A DNA stretch of 64,000 nucleotides from Rhodococcus sp. 06-235-1A (GCF_002258785.1 NZ_NOYI01000008.1:1-64000), one strand, 5' to 3'; positions 35,801 to 43,094 are shown, counted from the first letter of the stretch. Notes: generated by a model not told the origin, from the letters alone. Program-made: numbers and translations.

Positions 35801-36738
35801 GTGACTCCTGGTTCGACACCGATGCGCAGCGGCACGACGTTGGACATCATGCCCGACGATTCCCGCAGTTTGGTCGTCGCTCGGCCCGATACCGGCAAAC
35901 TGAGCATGACGTCTTCGGTGTCGGTCATGCGAGCGAGGTAGAGCGCGAACGTGGCGAGCACGACGGGCACGTCGGAGGAGTTGTACCGATGTGCCACTGC
36001 GGCAACGGCTTCGGTGAGGTCTGCGTCCAGAACAGCACCGACACTCACCGTCACGCCGCTGGGGGCGGCAGGTTCGTGCGGGCTACCGGCCAGCCTGGGC
36101 GCCTCGAGGTGGCCGTCGAGTCGACCGAGCCAGTACTGGCGATCGGTCTCGTAGCGGGAGGAGTCGGGATACGCGGCCTCGTAGTCGTAGATCTCCCGCA
36201 CTCCGATGGCGCGGGTCTTCGGGATTTCCGTTCCCGCCATCAACGCGGTGTACACTGCTGCGGTGCGCTCCTGCACCGAGATTGCGCCCAGTCCGTCCAT
36301 CACGATGTGGTGGGCCCGGCTGTACCAGTAGTAGTGGAATCTGCCCACCTGGATGATCTCCGAGGCAATCAATTGGTCGCGAACCAGATCCACGGGTTGC
36401 CGATACTGCTCGTCCATGTAGCGCTGGGCATCCTCGATGGGATGCTCGCGGTCGGTGAAATCGCGGTAGATCATGGCGTACGGCACCCGGAGGTCCGACC
36501 ACTGGTACGGGTGACCTTCCTCCACACCGATCCGCACGGCAGGCGATTCGAGCCGCCGGCAGGCGATGTCCGTCGCGCGAATCAACACGGAGGGGTCGAT
36601 ATCACCACGGATCTCGACGTATTGAGCGATGGTGAACGGCACGTCCGGTGCCAGTTGCTGAGCGAGGTAGATATTCATCTGAGCAGCCGACAGGGGGAAG
36701 CGGCCGTCCTCGAACCGCTCACCCGCCTCTGGCGACAC
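26884..36738 (-). CDS. Trimodular non-ribosomal peptide synthetase (C-A-T)x3-TE
   Basis: 3284 residues, GTG start. Order: C1 (HHIVMDG near 143), A1 (about 460-940), T1 (LGGDSL near 969), C2 (HHISMDG near 1157), A2, T2 (near 1978), C3 (HHIAIDG near 2163), A3, T3 (LGGHSL near 2984), TE (nucleophile GWSLGG, final His in VEHQDM). All three A domains keep TSGSTG, NAYGP[TS]E, YRTGD and the catalytic Lys. No epimerase or methyltransferase domain. Specificity codes read by hand: A1 DAQIDGAVLK (no match I know), A2 DALLAGAVVK (near aromatic codes such as DALVTGAVVK), A3 DAFCVAAVMK (near Phe codes). A leading C domain suggests N-acylation, giving a lipo-tripeptide (inference). No MbtH gene seen. A 1,471-codon antisense frame lies inside and is a shadow. 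Confidence 0.95.
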   Translation of the reverse strand: MSPEAGERFEDGRFPLSAAQMNIYLAQQLAPDVPFTIAQYVEIRGDIDPSVLIRATDIACRRLESPAVRIGVEEGHPYQWSDLRVPYAMIYRDFTDREHPIEDAQRYMDEQYRQPVDLVRDQLIASEIIQVGRFHYYWYSRAHHIVMDGLGAISVQERTAAVYTALMAGTEIPKTRAIGVREIYDYEAAYPDSSRYETDRQYWLGRLDGHLEAPRLAGSPHEPAAPSGVTVSVGAVLDADLTEAVAAVAHRYNSSDVPVVLATFALYLARMTDTEDVMLSLPVSGRATTKLRESSGMMSNVVPLRIGVEPGVTVEELLRRIQVELTGALRHQRFRVEDMQRATGDGTGSAAAGRGVFGPTVNIMMYNSTIRLGDVIGEYRVLSSGPIDDMMVNVYPGVAGTSTRVDFLGNPALYTTDELEAHHRRFLALLREVVGAPEGLAVSELEVLDLEEKRALLGATATATPAPLPSLLTSGVVVRATGVDQSSEDFTRVAEHIAAQLVLICAGPEKRIAVAIERSYESLLALWSVSISGASFVPLDPAEPAERVAAVLADAHVEFGITTRAGAQHLPSTVRWFLIEDLLDADPVAFTPPTLHVDNEAYVIHTSGSTGKPKAVSVTHRGLAQLAANVVERYAVTPDSRVLHVASPVFDASIQELLAAFAAGATLVIAPADVYAGPALAHVLDREKITHLITSPTVLATLDPDDLGSIEVFDVGGEECPPSLRDKFVAADRTMRNAYGPTETTVLATLSEPMQADERVTIGAPLPGVRALVLDAHLRPTPCGGVGELYLGGDGLSRGYSGQTGVTSTRFVADPGVSGARLYRTGDIVRRSFDGSTMEYLGRNDQQIQLHGRRLELGDVESAATTCAGVTAAAAVVRDNRLVLYVTGVPAGLDSHLRHRLPAWMIPSTVVALDALPMTAGGKIDRRALPAPIARVSTEYVAPHTDTERIVAKAFADVLEVDGVGREHSFFELGGDSLSATRVLARLGSSIALTVLFADPTVRAVAAAIDSSAAREVSLELLDTVLPGRIPLSYAQQRLWFLNQFDPASSAYNMPVVIRARAGDDPSLVLTALRDVVERHEALRTYYPADDDGPRQVVRPTDTVLVEVPERIVSERALDAAVASIAAEGFDVTAEVPIHATLLSVEESGDTVVVVVVHHISMDGWSVDPLVRDFAFAYASRGAGHAPTWPRLRAQYGQYAVWNRTMVDSVADEQLSFWASVLGSGDSAPAELPADFPRPAVQSMSTGAVPFEIGSRLHAGIRELARSTNSTTFMVVHAAVAAALSRFGTSNRVVVGSPTAGRGHEALDEMVGMFVGTLPLAVTVEPSESFASLLDAVRTADLDAFSHSDVPFERIVDALATDRSLDRHPLFQVMLAFDNAPHRSVEDLPVSVLEIPTRTSEFDITLVLAEAAAEHGDSGVLTGQIEYALDLYQQATVEQFASVTLAILNAAVANPAVVVGDLALAGAPTLPASTVGGTLLDVLCARTAVSGDAVAIDGLESVTYAELDRRSNRIARLLVVHGVGPESLVALSLERSAEYIVALWAVVKAGGAFVPVDPRYPAARREQMLQHIEIGFGGIEATVHWLDESQAQNFSDLPLADADRLAALKPAHPAYVIHTSGSTGTPKPVMVTHQGVYALAQQVVPRYGVTSSSRVLHGYSVNFDAAVLELVLAFGAGATMVIAPADLLGGDEMSAFLVAHRVTHYLSTPAVLATVPPTPGIETVAVGGDVLGTGVVDGWSPGRSMLNAYGPSEATVVATLAESLRAGEPVTIGRPLAHVGAVVLDDRLHSVPLGGVGELYLAGSGVARGYHADPASTAARFIAAPDGTRMYRTGDLVRQQPSGVLDYRGRRDHQVQINGVRIELGEIESALTAHPDVSAVVTALRENRIHAWVVGLGAQDAAQWLLDRLPLSMQPAVITRIDSVPLTGNGKVDLSALYSDTLHGGDPVAVRTLAQEVILGIFADLLGIDNPAVDGNFFVLGGDSLVAARAATRIGAALGTHVPVRTIFESPTAEQLASAIESLSDKYTSLPALVHHPDARSYSGLAPAERRIWLQNRYDPASAAYNIAFEVPLPADLDLDVLRAAIADVLKRHTPLRTMYPSTADGPVTVVLDPQIVLSTLDDAHAEQHVSALHGFDLTLEAPLRLGMVDRGGERVLSVVAHHIAIDGLSLRPLARDVEIALQARMSGSAPEFGALAVDYSDYRVWQRDVLDTVASDQLEFWRRTLDGVPEFLDLPTGTPDPSADTAAEFSVDQETLTRLRSLAHRLGATVFVVVHAALAAVLAEASGTQDIAIGTPVAGRSDPALDHLVGMFVGTVVLRTEVDPSTTFEDFVTVVRDGDLDAFANSDVPFEWVVDAVQPTRAVDTHPLFQVLLAFGDTATPTIELGSSSIAPRRVDITDTQFDLEVLIDESESGLIGHLGYSPARFSRSVILGLAARLTEVLTMVSTQPNTRLGSADFGHVASAVTSHRDSAPERYTLAAVFQQAVQRWPDNTAVIDGSRSSTYRVMDRQSNALADRLIQAGARPGALVAVAYPRSVEYLVAIWAVAKTGAGFLCIDPSQPVARVQEILLSAAPVTGISAADFHSVGRDWVTVTGDELDRVDAREAPLDSVAYVVYTSGSTGVPKGVQVTHRGIANLVQSQRELFGVEPGSRVLQFASPSFDASIFETLMAVGAGASTVIVPAEVHGGRELEALVDRHQVTHACLTPTVLQVTDAETLPSLRVIVMAGEAANSALLQRWSRNRSVFNAYGPTEGTVMSTCTTDQRAWDAGPVTIGGPIRGYDAVVLDARLRPVGNDVVGELYLGGAGLAEGYVGQSGTTASSFVANPFGDGRLYRTGDLVRWVVQSSDRELEYLGRVDSQVKVRGHRVELSEVEAALLRHRNVRQACVIGRADSLAAYVVGGVEPREARDFLARTLPAYMVPGTVTVVDALPMTLSGKVDVSALPEPSVMSAERRAPVSANEVLVHAVFSDVLQVTAEDIGVDDNFFELGGHSLSAVQVMDALGYRLDRRLTISLLLIHPTISALAAQLDEGEHGSDSAFDVVLPLRTEGVGAPLFCVHPAIGIAWSYFSLLGETDRPLYGLQVPGIADGEAPPSSIDEFAARYVREIRGVQAHGPYHLLGWSLGGVIAHAVVTQLQSDGEDVALLALVDAQLSAPEGASEFGIDDLARQLGVEGDSFEAIVDGLRENRSELAFLTVDQLRRMYRPVAMAPTWVASYAPAVFAGPVHYFAARGSHGAEQWTHVIDGRMSVHRVDVEHQDMLGEIGARALGRVIGNDAVGKGVA

Positions 36739-36942
36739 TCCCCGACCTCCTCAACGCACGCGCCCTGACTACTTCGATTCGGCCGGCGCGCCGCTCACAG
36801 CGTTGATGTTTCATCGCCCGTTACAAACTAGTCGACACGGTGTGAATGCTCTACCTGGATGGAACGGCAGGTGCACCAGATCGCCTACTCCCATTTAGGC
36901 TGTGCACTCGAATACATTTCCTCGACCGAGAGGCCACCGACG
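36739..36942. promoter_or_regulatory. Divergent intergenic region, NRPS / DUF4012
   Basis: About 200 bp separate the NRPS and DUF4012 starts, so it must hold both promoters. AT-richer bases and a CGTTACAAAC word occur near 36815-36830; similar GTTACA words occur before the Wzz-kinase and sugar transferase genes. No palindrome of note. Confidence 0.4.
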
Positions 36943-38718
36943 ATGGCAACCAGTTCCACCGATACCCGCGGTCGGAAATCGGGCAGAAAGCGGCCGATTC
37001 TCATCTCGGTGGGCGTATTTCTGGTCATTGTCATCGCTTTTGTGGTGTGGCTTGGTTACGAGTCCTATACGGCACAGTCGAGTCTGACGGCCACCCGCGA
37101 CTCGGCCACGCAGGCCAAGGACGCGTTGCTCGACGGCGATTCGGCGGGAGCCGAGGCCGCAGCGGCTCGCGCCTCCGAATCTGCGAACGATGCGGTCTCG
37201 GCGACGACGTCCATTCCGTTCTCGATCTTCAAAGCCGTTCCTTATATCGGTAGTCCCTTGAAGTCGGTTGCGCAGATAAGCGATGTGGTGCAGGGATTGG
37301 CCGACGACGTGCTTGCCCCCGCATCGGCCGCGGGTGCCAGTTTGAATCCGAGCAGCCTCGTCGAGGGCGGCGGCAAGGTGGACACTGCGGCCCTGCGGGA
37401 CGCACAACCGGTGCTACAGCAGACCTCCATAGCAGCAGACGAGCTCAGTGAGCGTGCCCAGCAGGTGGAGGAGCCCGCCTTCCTCGGTGTGGTGGACGAC
37501 GCCCGCACGTCGCTGATCGATCAGACGCACGAACTCGCAAATCTGCTCACCAACACCCGCATTGCCAGTGAACTGCTGCCGTCGATGCTCGGCGACAGCG
37601 GCCCGCGCAGTTACTTCCTCGCGTTCCAGACCAACGCGGAGGCTCGGGGCACCGGCGGGTTGCTGGGCGGCTACGGCATCATTCGCGCCGAGAACGGGAC
37701 GGCCCGCGTCGATACGCTCGGCAGCAACAACGAACTCGAATTCTTGCAACAGCCCATCGATCTGGGGCCCGAATACAACGCACTGTGGGCTCCCCGAAAC
37801 ACCACCACCGATTTCCGCAACTCCAATGCGAGCCCGCACTTTCCGTACGCCGGCCAGATCTGGTCGTCCATGTGGACGGAGCAGACGGGCGAGGTGCTCA
37901 ACGGTGCCATCGCCACCGACCCGATTGCGTTGAGCTACATCCTCAGTGCCACCGGCCCGGTCGCGTTGGCCGACGGTGAGCAAATCACTGCCGACAACGT
38001 CGTCGAGATCACCCTCAGCACAGCGTATTCCAGGTTCGGCGACGACCAGTTGGCTCGCAAGGCGTACCTGCAGGAGATCGCGGCGGCAGTGGTGCAGAAG
38101 ATGACCACGGGCGCGGCACCCACAAGATCTTTGCTCGACGCGGTGGGCCGCGCCGGCAGCGAGGGCCGCATCGCGATATGGAGCGCCGACCCGGCCGAGC
38201 AGGCAATTCTGGACGGCACCAAGGTGGGTCACGTGTTGCCGGACAGCCCGGCCCCGTACGCCAACGTGGTGGTCAACAACGCCGGCGGCAACAAGCTCGA
38301 TTACTACCTCACCCGGGACATCACGTATTCAGCGGAATCCTGCACCGCAGGCACCCGTAAGTCGACTGTGACGGCGACCCTCACCAACAATGTGGATCCG
38401 AACGGCCTGACGCCCTACGTGGCGAGCACGTTCCAGCCCAACGTTCCCTACGGCACCAACGAGTCGATCGTGTATCTGTACGGTACGCAGGGCGCGAAGA
38501 TCACGTCTATGAAGGTCAACGGCATCACGGGATTCTCCATCCAGGCCGGTACCGAATTGGGCCATCCAGTGCAGGCTGCGTACCTCACCATTCCGCCGGG
38601 CAAGTCGCAGACGGTGTCGTGGGCACTCGAGGAGCCCTCCGCTCCAGGCGAGGCGACGGCACCCGTGCAGCCTCTGGTGGATCAGCCCGCGGTACGCATC
38701 GACGTTCCGCAGTGCTGA
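36943..38718 (+). CDS. DUF4012 membrane-anchored protein of a surface-polysaccharide locus
   Basis: 591 residues from ATG 36943 with GAGAGG upstream. One N-terminal membrane helix (PILISVGVFLVIVIAFVVWL) anchors a large external region: a helical part (about 60-200) and then the DUF4012 domain with ARGTGGLLGGYGIIRAENG and NASPHFPYAGQIWSSMW. The DUF4012 domain of unknown biochemical role is common next to exopolysaccharide genes in actinobacteria. It stands between the NRPS and the Wzz-kinase gene, so it could serve the polysaccharide, the peptide or both. A hairpin sits 12 bp after the stop. Confidence 0.85.
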   Translation: MATSSTDTRGRKSGRKRPILISVGVFLVIVIAFVVWLGYESYTAQSSLTATRDSATQAKDALLDGDSAGAEAAAARASESANDAVSATTSIPFSIFKAVPYIGSPLKSVAQISDVVQGLADDVLAPASAAGASLNPSSLVEGGGKVDTAALRDAQPVLQQTSIAADELSERAQQVEEPAFLGVVDDARTSLIDQTHELANLLTNTRIASELLPSMLGDSGPRSYFLAFQTNAEARGTGGLLGGYGIIRAENGTARVDTLGSNNELEFLQQPIDLGPEYNALWAPRNTTTDFRNSNASPHFPYAGQIWSSMWTEQTGEVLNGAIATDPIALSYILSATGPVALADGEQITADNVVEITLSTAYSRFGDDQLARKAYLQEIAAAVVQKMTTGAAPTRSLLDAVGRAGSEGRIAIWSADPAEQAILDGTKVGHVLPDSPAPYANVVVNNAGGNKLDYYLTRDITYSAESCTAGTRKSTVTATLTNNVDPNGLTPYVASTFQPNVPYGTNESIVYLYGTQGAKITSMKVNGITGFSIQAGTELGHPVQAAYLTIPPGKSQTVSWALEEPSAPGEATAPVQPLVDQPAVRIDVPQC

Positions 38719-39172
38719 TCGCGGAGTAGCTGTCGTCGACCGAGCACGGTCCTCCGACAGTGACCCCTTACCGTCATTCAGTCGAATGAACTTTCCGGCA
38801 AGGAAAGTCTCGACAACGTTCGCTGAAGAGGCCACATTTCTCGCGTTATACGCCCGCAAGAGGGACTATAACTACCGAACTGCATTGCGTTCCAATAGTT
38901 TTGACGCTTTCCAACGGGTTTAGCTTCGACGATGTCACCAACAAATGCCACGTCAGGAGCTACCCATGGCCAAAAAAGATCGATCCCAGCGACCGCGGCA
39001 GGCTCACCGTGATAGTTCAACTACTGGCCGCTGGCGCTCTCACGGCGCAAAGTCCGAACGTCTCGACCCCGGCGACTCTCGCCTCGATGACCCTCGCGGG
39101 AATTGTCATCGGTACCAGCGGGCGACCGAAACCGAACTCCTCGCCACTGAAGTGAGTCCGACCCCCTACCAA
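38719..39172. other. 454-bp region with one doubtful small gene
   Basis: Apart from the hairpin at 38730-38760 and the small frame at 38966-39184, the stretch is AT-richer between about 38820 and 38945 (for example TATAACTACC, ATAGTTTTGACG) and looks like a promoter region for a plus-strand transcript. No RNA gene recognised. Confidence 0.5.
38730..38760 (+). terminator. Hairpin after DUF4012 gene
   Basis: CTGTCG-tc-GACCG-AGCA-CGGTC-ctc-CGACAG folds into a two-part stem 12 bp after the stop codon. There is no T tract behind it, so termination would depend on the stem alone or on Rho. Confidence 0.45.
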
Positions 39173-39184
39173 CTACTTACGTAG
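38966..39184 (+). CDS. Possible 72-residue basic protein
   Basis: ATG 38966 follows AGGAG with a 7-nt spacer, an excellent start signal; the product begins MAKKDRSQRPRQAHRD and is polar and basic throughout. The +1 alternative frame over 39006-39155 encodes a more natural hydrophobic stretch with better GC3, VQLLAAGALTAQSPNVSTPA. So the real gene may be frameshifted, or only one frame is used. It is convergent with the Wzz-kinase gene and overlaps it by 12 bp. Confidence 0.35.
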   Translation: MAKKDRSQRPRQAHRDSSTTGRWRSHGAKSERLDPGDSRLDDPRGNCHRYQRATETELLATEVSPTPYQLLT

Positions 39185-40792
39185 CCGCGGATTCTCAGAA
39201 CCGTTTCTGGGCAGAGTCTGCGGCCGATGGGGCAGGGGCTTGGACTCGGGGTCTTGAGTCGCCTCTGCTGTCCGCGGGCCGGCTGCAGGTGATGCGGAAG
39301 CGGACCGAGGTGAAGGCTGTCGCGTCGGCGGAGCATGCACCGGTGCAGGAGCGGGTGGGGACACCGGCGTCAGCGATACAACGGGTGCTTGCGGTGCCGG
39401 CGCGGGTACCGGAGGTGACACCTGCCTAGGAAGGTTGTTATCTGCGGTGTAGTTGTACGAGTAGCTGTACATGTCGCCCTTCTTCGAGGGCGTCAATGCC
39501 AGCACAACACCCAGGACATGAGCTCCGATGGCTTCGAGATTGCCGATGGCCCTGGCCAATTCGGTGCTCTTGGTGTGTCCGTATCGGGTCACCAGGAGCG
39601 CACCATCAGCATGGGTGGTGAGGACGGCCGAGTCGGTGACCGGCAGCAGAGGGGCACCGTCGACGATGACGTAGTCGAACTTGGAGCGCAGTTCGACCAG
39701 CATGGCGCGAGATGCTTCCGAGCCCAGCAGCTCGGACGGGTTCGGCGGGATCGGGCCGGACGCCATGGCCTGCAGGCCTTCGTACTTGGTGGGCTGTAGT
39801 ACCTCGTCCACCTTCGCCTGCCCCGCAAGCACGGTGCTCAGACCGACCGAACCGATGAGGCCCATGTACTTCGAGATGCGAGGACGACGCAGATCGCCCT
39901 CGACGAGAACGACATGGTGCCCGGCCTCCGCAAGCGAGATCGCCAGGTTGACCGCAGTGGTCGTCTTTCCCTCGGCCGGGATCGCACTGGTCACGACGAT
40001 GACGCGTGGCGGATGATCGACTTCTAGGAACTGCAGGTTGGTGCGGAGCTCACGGAAAGCCTCAGCGCTCGACGACTGCGCGAGGTCCTGGAAGTCGACG
40101 GCAGGGTGCGTCTTGCGATCCTTGTCGAAAGGAATGGTGCCGACGAGCGCCTTGCCGGAAATGAACTCGATTTCGCGACGGTTCTTGAGTGTGTTGTCCA
40201 AACGATCGCGCAGTACCGCGAGCGCGATTCCGAGCAATAGGCCGACGGCCGCCCCGAGGGCGAGGTTGCGCTTGGTCTTCGGGCTCACCGGAGCCGAGGA
40301 CGCCTCGGCCTGCTGGAAGGTCTTCACTCCGGCCGACGGGGTTCCCCCGTACTCGGGCGTTTCCAACTCTCGCACCTGCGCCGTCAGCTCCGAAGCCATC
40401 GCGTTCGCAATGTCACGAGCGCGTGCGGGCGAGGAGTCGGTGACGGTGATGTCGAACAGAACGGTGTCGGGAGTCGACGATGCCTTCACCTTCGCGGCCA
40501 ACTGCGACGGCGTCAGACCGAGAGGAAGTACGTCGAGAACTCGCGCTGCCAAAGCCTCACTGGTCACCAACTCCGAGTAGGAGGCCACACGCTGCTGAGA
40601 AAACAGGTTGCCCTGGTACGTCTCACTCACCGACGTCCCGCCGGATGTGGAGACGAACATCCTGGCGCTCGACTCGTAGAGCGGAGTCGTCAACAGCGAC
40701 GCACCCAAAGCTCCCAGGATCGCTACGACCACGGTGACGGCGATGATGATCCATCGCGCCTTCAGGATTTTCAGGTAATCCTGTATCTCCAT
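39173..40792 (-). CDS. Wzz-BY-kinase fusion (polysaccharide co-polymerase / tyrosine autokinase)
   Basis: 539 residues from ATG 40792 with GAGGAG upstream; the open frame upstream is not used. Residues 1-215 are a Wzz domain with two membrane helices and PLYESSARMFVST; residues 230-450 are the kinase with Walker A SAIPAEGKTTTAVNLA (near 270), Walker A' VVLVEGDLRRPR, where Glu replaces the usual Asp, and Walker B YVIVDGAPLL. A tyrosine cluster YSYSYNY (near 442) is the probable autophosphorylation site, and a Pro/Ala-rich tail of 90 residues follows. It controls chain length of the polysaccharide made by the downstream locus. The kinase is fused to Wzz, as in Gram-negative and some actinobacterial systems. 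Confidence 0.93.
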   Translation of the reverse strand: MEIQDYLKILKARWIIIAVTVVVAILGALGASLLTTPLYESSARMFVSTSGGTSVSETYQGNLFSQQRVASYSELVTSEALAARVLDVLPLGLTPSQLAAKVKASSTPDTVLFDITVTDSSPARARDIANAMASELTAQVRELETPEYGGTPSAGVKTFQQAEASSAPVSPKTKRNLALGAAVGLLLGIALAVLRDRLDNTLKNRREIEFISGKALVGTIPFDKDRKTHPAVDFQDLAQSSSAEAFRELRTNLQFLEVDHPPRVIVVTSAIPAEGKTTTAVNLAISLAEAGHHVVLVEGDLRRPRISKYMGLIGSVGLSTVLAGQAKVDEVLQPTKYEGLQAMASGPIPPNPSELLGSEASRAMLVELRSKFDYVIVDGAPLLPVTDSAVLTTHADGALLVTRYGHTKSTELARAIGNLEAIGAHVLGVVLALTPSKKGDMYSYSYNYTADNNLPRQVSPPVPAPAPQAPVVSLTPVSPPAPAPVHAPPTRQPSPRSASASPAAGPRTAEATQDPESKPLPHRPQTLPRNGSENPRLRK

Positions 40793-41721
40793 GCTTCGAG
40801 CTCCTCGTCCGTTCGTACAACCCCGCAACGTGTCACTGCGTAGCTCAATCGTTACATAGGTATTTGGTTTCTGTGCAACGGGCGAGAAGGCCACCGTTTC
40901 GGGCAATTCATTAGTTCGATTCAGGAGCACTATCAAGGGAATGTCCTGTTGTGAGGCTTCACGGCCCCCACACAGCCCGATTTACATGAATTGGATCCGT
41001 GCGCTCGCAACGGTGATACACAGGTCACGCCGCTACCTCCTGCTCCGCCTTGCCCGCCGCAGTGAGGCCATAGGCCCGGCGCAACTTGCGGACGATTTCC
41101 TAGGCAGAGTCTCGTTGACGTCCCGCCAAGTTCTTCATCGTCCTATCCGCCCAGCTCATGGGCCACAAGACCCTAGAACAAGATGGCCCCGTCCACCGGG
41201 GACCCGCCACAACGGGCTACCGGGACAGCTCGCCGCCGTCGATCGCAACACACAACGCTGGTCATTCAGCTGTTCGACATCGAGTCCTGCCGCCCTATCT
41301 GCGGCGTAGACGTAACCGCACACCGTGGACAACCCTCCCATGCCCCGCCACAAAGAAGCGGCCCCGCCGCCCAGTTCTCACCAATTCACACTATGATGGA
41401 TCCCGGTCCCGACTCGCTGGCATACGTCCCTAAACAACCGGCAAGATTTAGAGAACAGTCACTCCAAAGCCCGGCTGTACACCCCACAATCCGGCACGGC
41501 GCGACCAAAGACCGGCACACGCTGAAACCAACTGCATTCAGACCGAGCGAGGCTCACTCACCGCCGACAGACAAGGGGGCCAACTTTCGCGCAACCCCTG
41601 GCATCCAATCCGGCCGTGGGACTTCTTGTATACGGCCAACCCACAACAAGCAAGGTCTCGGCATGTGATAGACCGAAAAACTAATGCTCGCGAACTAACG
41701 GAACAACAGCATGGAGCCTGC
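40793..41721. other. 0.93-kb region without intact gene
   Basis: Between the Wzz-kinase start and the WecG/TagA-like start no convincing intact protein is present. The left 130 bp can hold the kinase promoter (TATGTAACGATT on the minus strand near 40845-40857). A decayed transposase fragment occupies 41025-41159. From about 41380 the composition becomes AT-richer, merging into the glycosyltransferase block. Confidence 0.6.
41025..41159 (-). pseudogene. Decayed IS3-type transposase OrfA fragment
   Basis: On the minus strand the frame reads MKNLAGRQRDSA, a TAG stop, then EIVRKLRRAYGLTAAGKAEQ, EVAA and TGA. EIVRKLRRA..L.AAGK.EQEVAA is how many IS3-family OrfA helix-turn-helix proteins run. The in-frame stop, the missing C-terminal part and the absence of OrfB or terminal repeats show a remnant. 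It marks an old insertion next to the glycosyltransferase block. Confidence 0.5.
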
Positions 41722-42528
41722 ATGACCGAAGAACGGCAGCAATTCGAGCGCACATTGGTTGGCACAGTGCCCTTCGAGGTCACAAACTTGCAGTCTGCAA
41801 CCGACTACATGATTAACGAAGCACTAGCCAGGACACCCGTCCCAGTCCGTCTCGCAAACGCATACTGTGTCGCGGTCGCATCCAAAGACCTCGAATATAG
41901 GGGCCTCCTCTCAGGCGAAGGCGTTAACTTCCCAGACGGCACGCCTGTAGTCTGGGCGATGAGTCGGAACAGCCATCTGGGTTCTCGACCCGGGCGAGTG
42001 CGCGGGCCCTCCCTATTCGTAAACACGATCGACCAGGGTAGACGAAAAGGACTTAGACACTACTTTCTGGGTACTACGCCTGAAACATTAAAACTCTTGG
42101 TTTCAAAGATCGAAGCTGTCTATCCCGGTGCGATCGTCGCAGGAGCCTTCGCTCCACCTTTCGGAGAACTTGACCACAAATTCTACGAGAGTTGCGTGCA
42201 GCGAATTGAGCCTTGCGAACCACATATCCTATGGGTCGCTCTCGGATCGCCCAAACAGGATTATGCGACTAGATACCTTGCGCGCTCAGTGGGCGTGCCT
42301 TGCGTGGGAGTTGGTGCCGCATTCGACTTTGTTGCAGGCACAGCAAAGGAAGCGCCCAGGTGGATGCAAGATCATGCAGTCGAGTGGCTCTACCGATTCG
42401 CAACCGAACCAGGCCGACTTTGGAAGAGATACCTATTCGGCAACATCCTGTTTGCCGCAAGTGTGGCAAAATCTAGAAAACTAAACAAGCTTGGCATGAG
42501 TACACCGCATGACAAAGAGACGACATGA
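41722..42528 (+). CDS. WecG/TagA/CpsF-family glycosyltransferase
   Basis: 268 residues from ATG 41722 with GGAGCC just upstream; the open frame before it is not conserved. Family features: ANAYCVAVASKDLEYRGLL, FPDGTPVVW, GLRHYFLGTTPETLKLL and LWVALGSPKQDYATRYL, the last matching the GxGxPKQE segment. Members transfer ManNAc(A) or a related sugar to a lipid-linked acceptor. Codon use is more AT-rich than in the flanking chromosome, suggesting transfer. First of three overlapping plus-strand genes. Confidence 0.88.
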   Translation: MTEERQQFERTLVGTVPFEVTNLQSATDYMINEALARTPVPVRLANAYCVAVASKDLEYRGLLSGEGVNFPDGTPVVWAMSRNSHLGSRPGRVRGPSLFVNTIDQGRRKGLRHYFLGTTPETLKLLVSKIEAVYPGAIVAGAFAPPFGELDHKFYESCVQRIEPCEPHILWVALGSPKQDYATRYLARSVGVPCVGVGAAFDFVAGTAKEAPRWMQDHAVEWLYRFATEPGRLWKRYLFGNILFAASVAKSRKLNKLGMSTPHDKETT

Positions 42529-43094
42529 GCATACTAGGAAAGACGAAAGATCACCTATCCAAAATACTTGCTGTTCGCGAGAATGTCCACGGCGCGCAAA
42601 ATCTACACGTTGGACCCGGGTCGGTAATCTGGGCCCCAAATCGACTTGAGATAGGCGATAACGTCTATGTCGGCAAACACGTCACAATCCAGGTGGATGG
42701 AACCATAGGCGATGAGGTTCTTTTCGCGAATGGGTCAGGCGTTGTCGGGCGACTCGACCACGACTACACCTCTGTCGAACACCCCGTCAGATCTGCGCCG
42801 TGGGTAGGGCTACACCAGGAACAGTCGCAACCAGTCGTGATCGGATCAGACGTTTGGGTTGGATTCAACGCCGTCGTCATGTCAGGAGTCACTATTGGAA
42901 ATAGTGCAATCGTTGCGGCCGGCGCGGTCGTGGTCAAAGACGTCCCGGAGAACTCGATAGTTGCTGGTTCGCCCGCGACGCACATAAAGTACCGCTTCAC
43001 TGCAGCCGAGTTCAAACAGCATTGGGTGAGCCTACAGAGCAAGTCCGTCAATAGACTACCAATGCCTCGCAGCCTTATCTATTTAGGGGAATAA
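42525..43094 (+). CDS. Left-handed beta-helix acyltransferase
   Basis: 189 residues overlapping the previous gene by ATGA. Hexapeptide-repeat strands (IGDNVYVGKHVTIQVDGTIG, VVIGSDVWVGFNAVVMSGVT, IGNSAIVAAGAVVVKDVPEN) end in SIVAGSPATHIKYR, as in WbbJ/maltose O-acetyltransferase-like enzymes. A loop RLDHDYTSVEHPV supplies the catalytic His. It probably O-acetylates a sugar of the repeat unit using acetyl-CoA. Same AT-richer composition as its neighbours. Confidence 0.88.
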   Translation: MSILGKTKDHLSKILAVRENVHGAQNLHVGPGSVIWAPNRLEIGDNVYVGKHVTIQVDGTIGDEVLFANGSGVVGRLDHDYTSVEHPVRSAPWVGLHQEQSQPVVIGSDVWVGFNAVVMSGVTIGNSAIVAAGAVVVKDVPENSIVAGSPATHIKYRFTAAEFKQHWVSLQSKSVNRLPMPRSLIYLGE

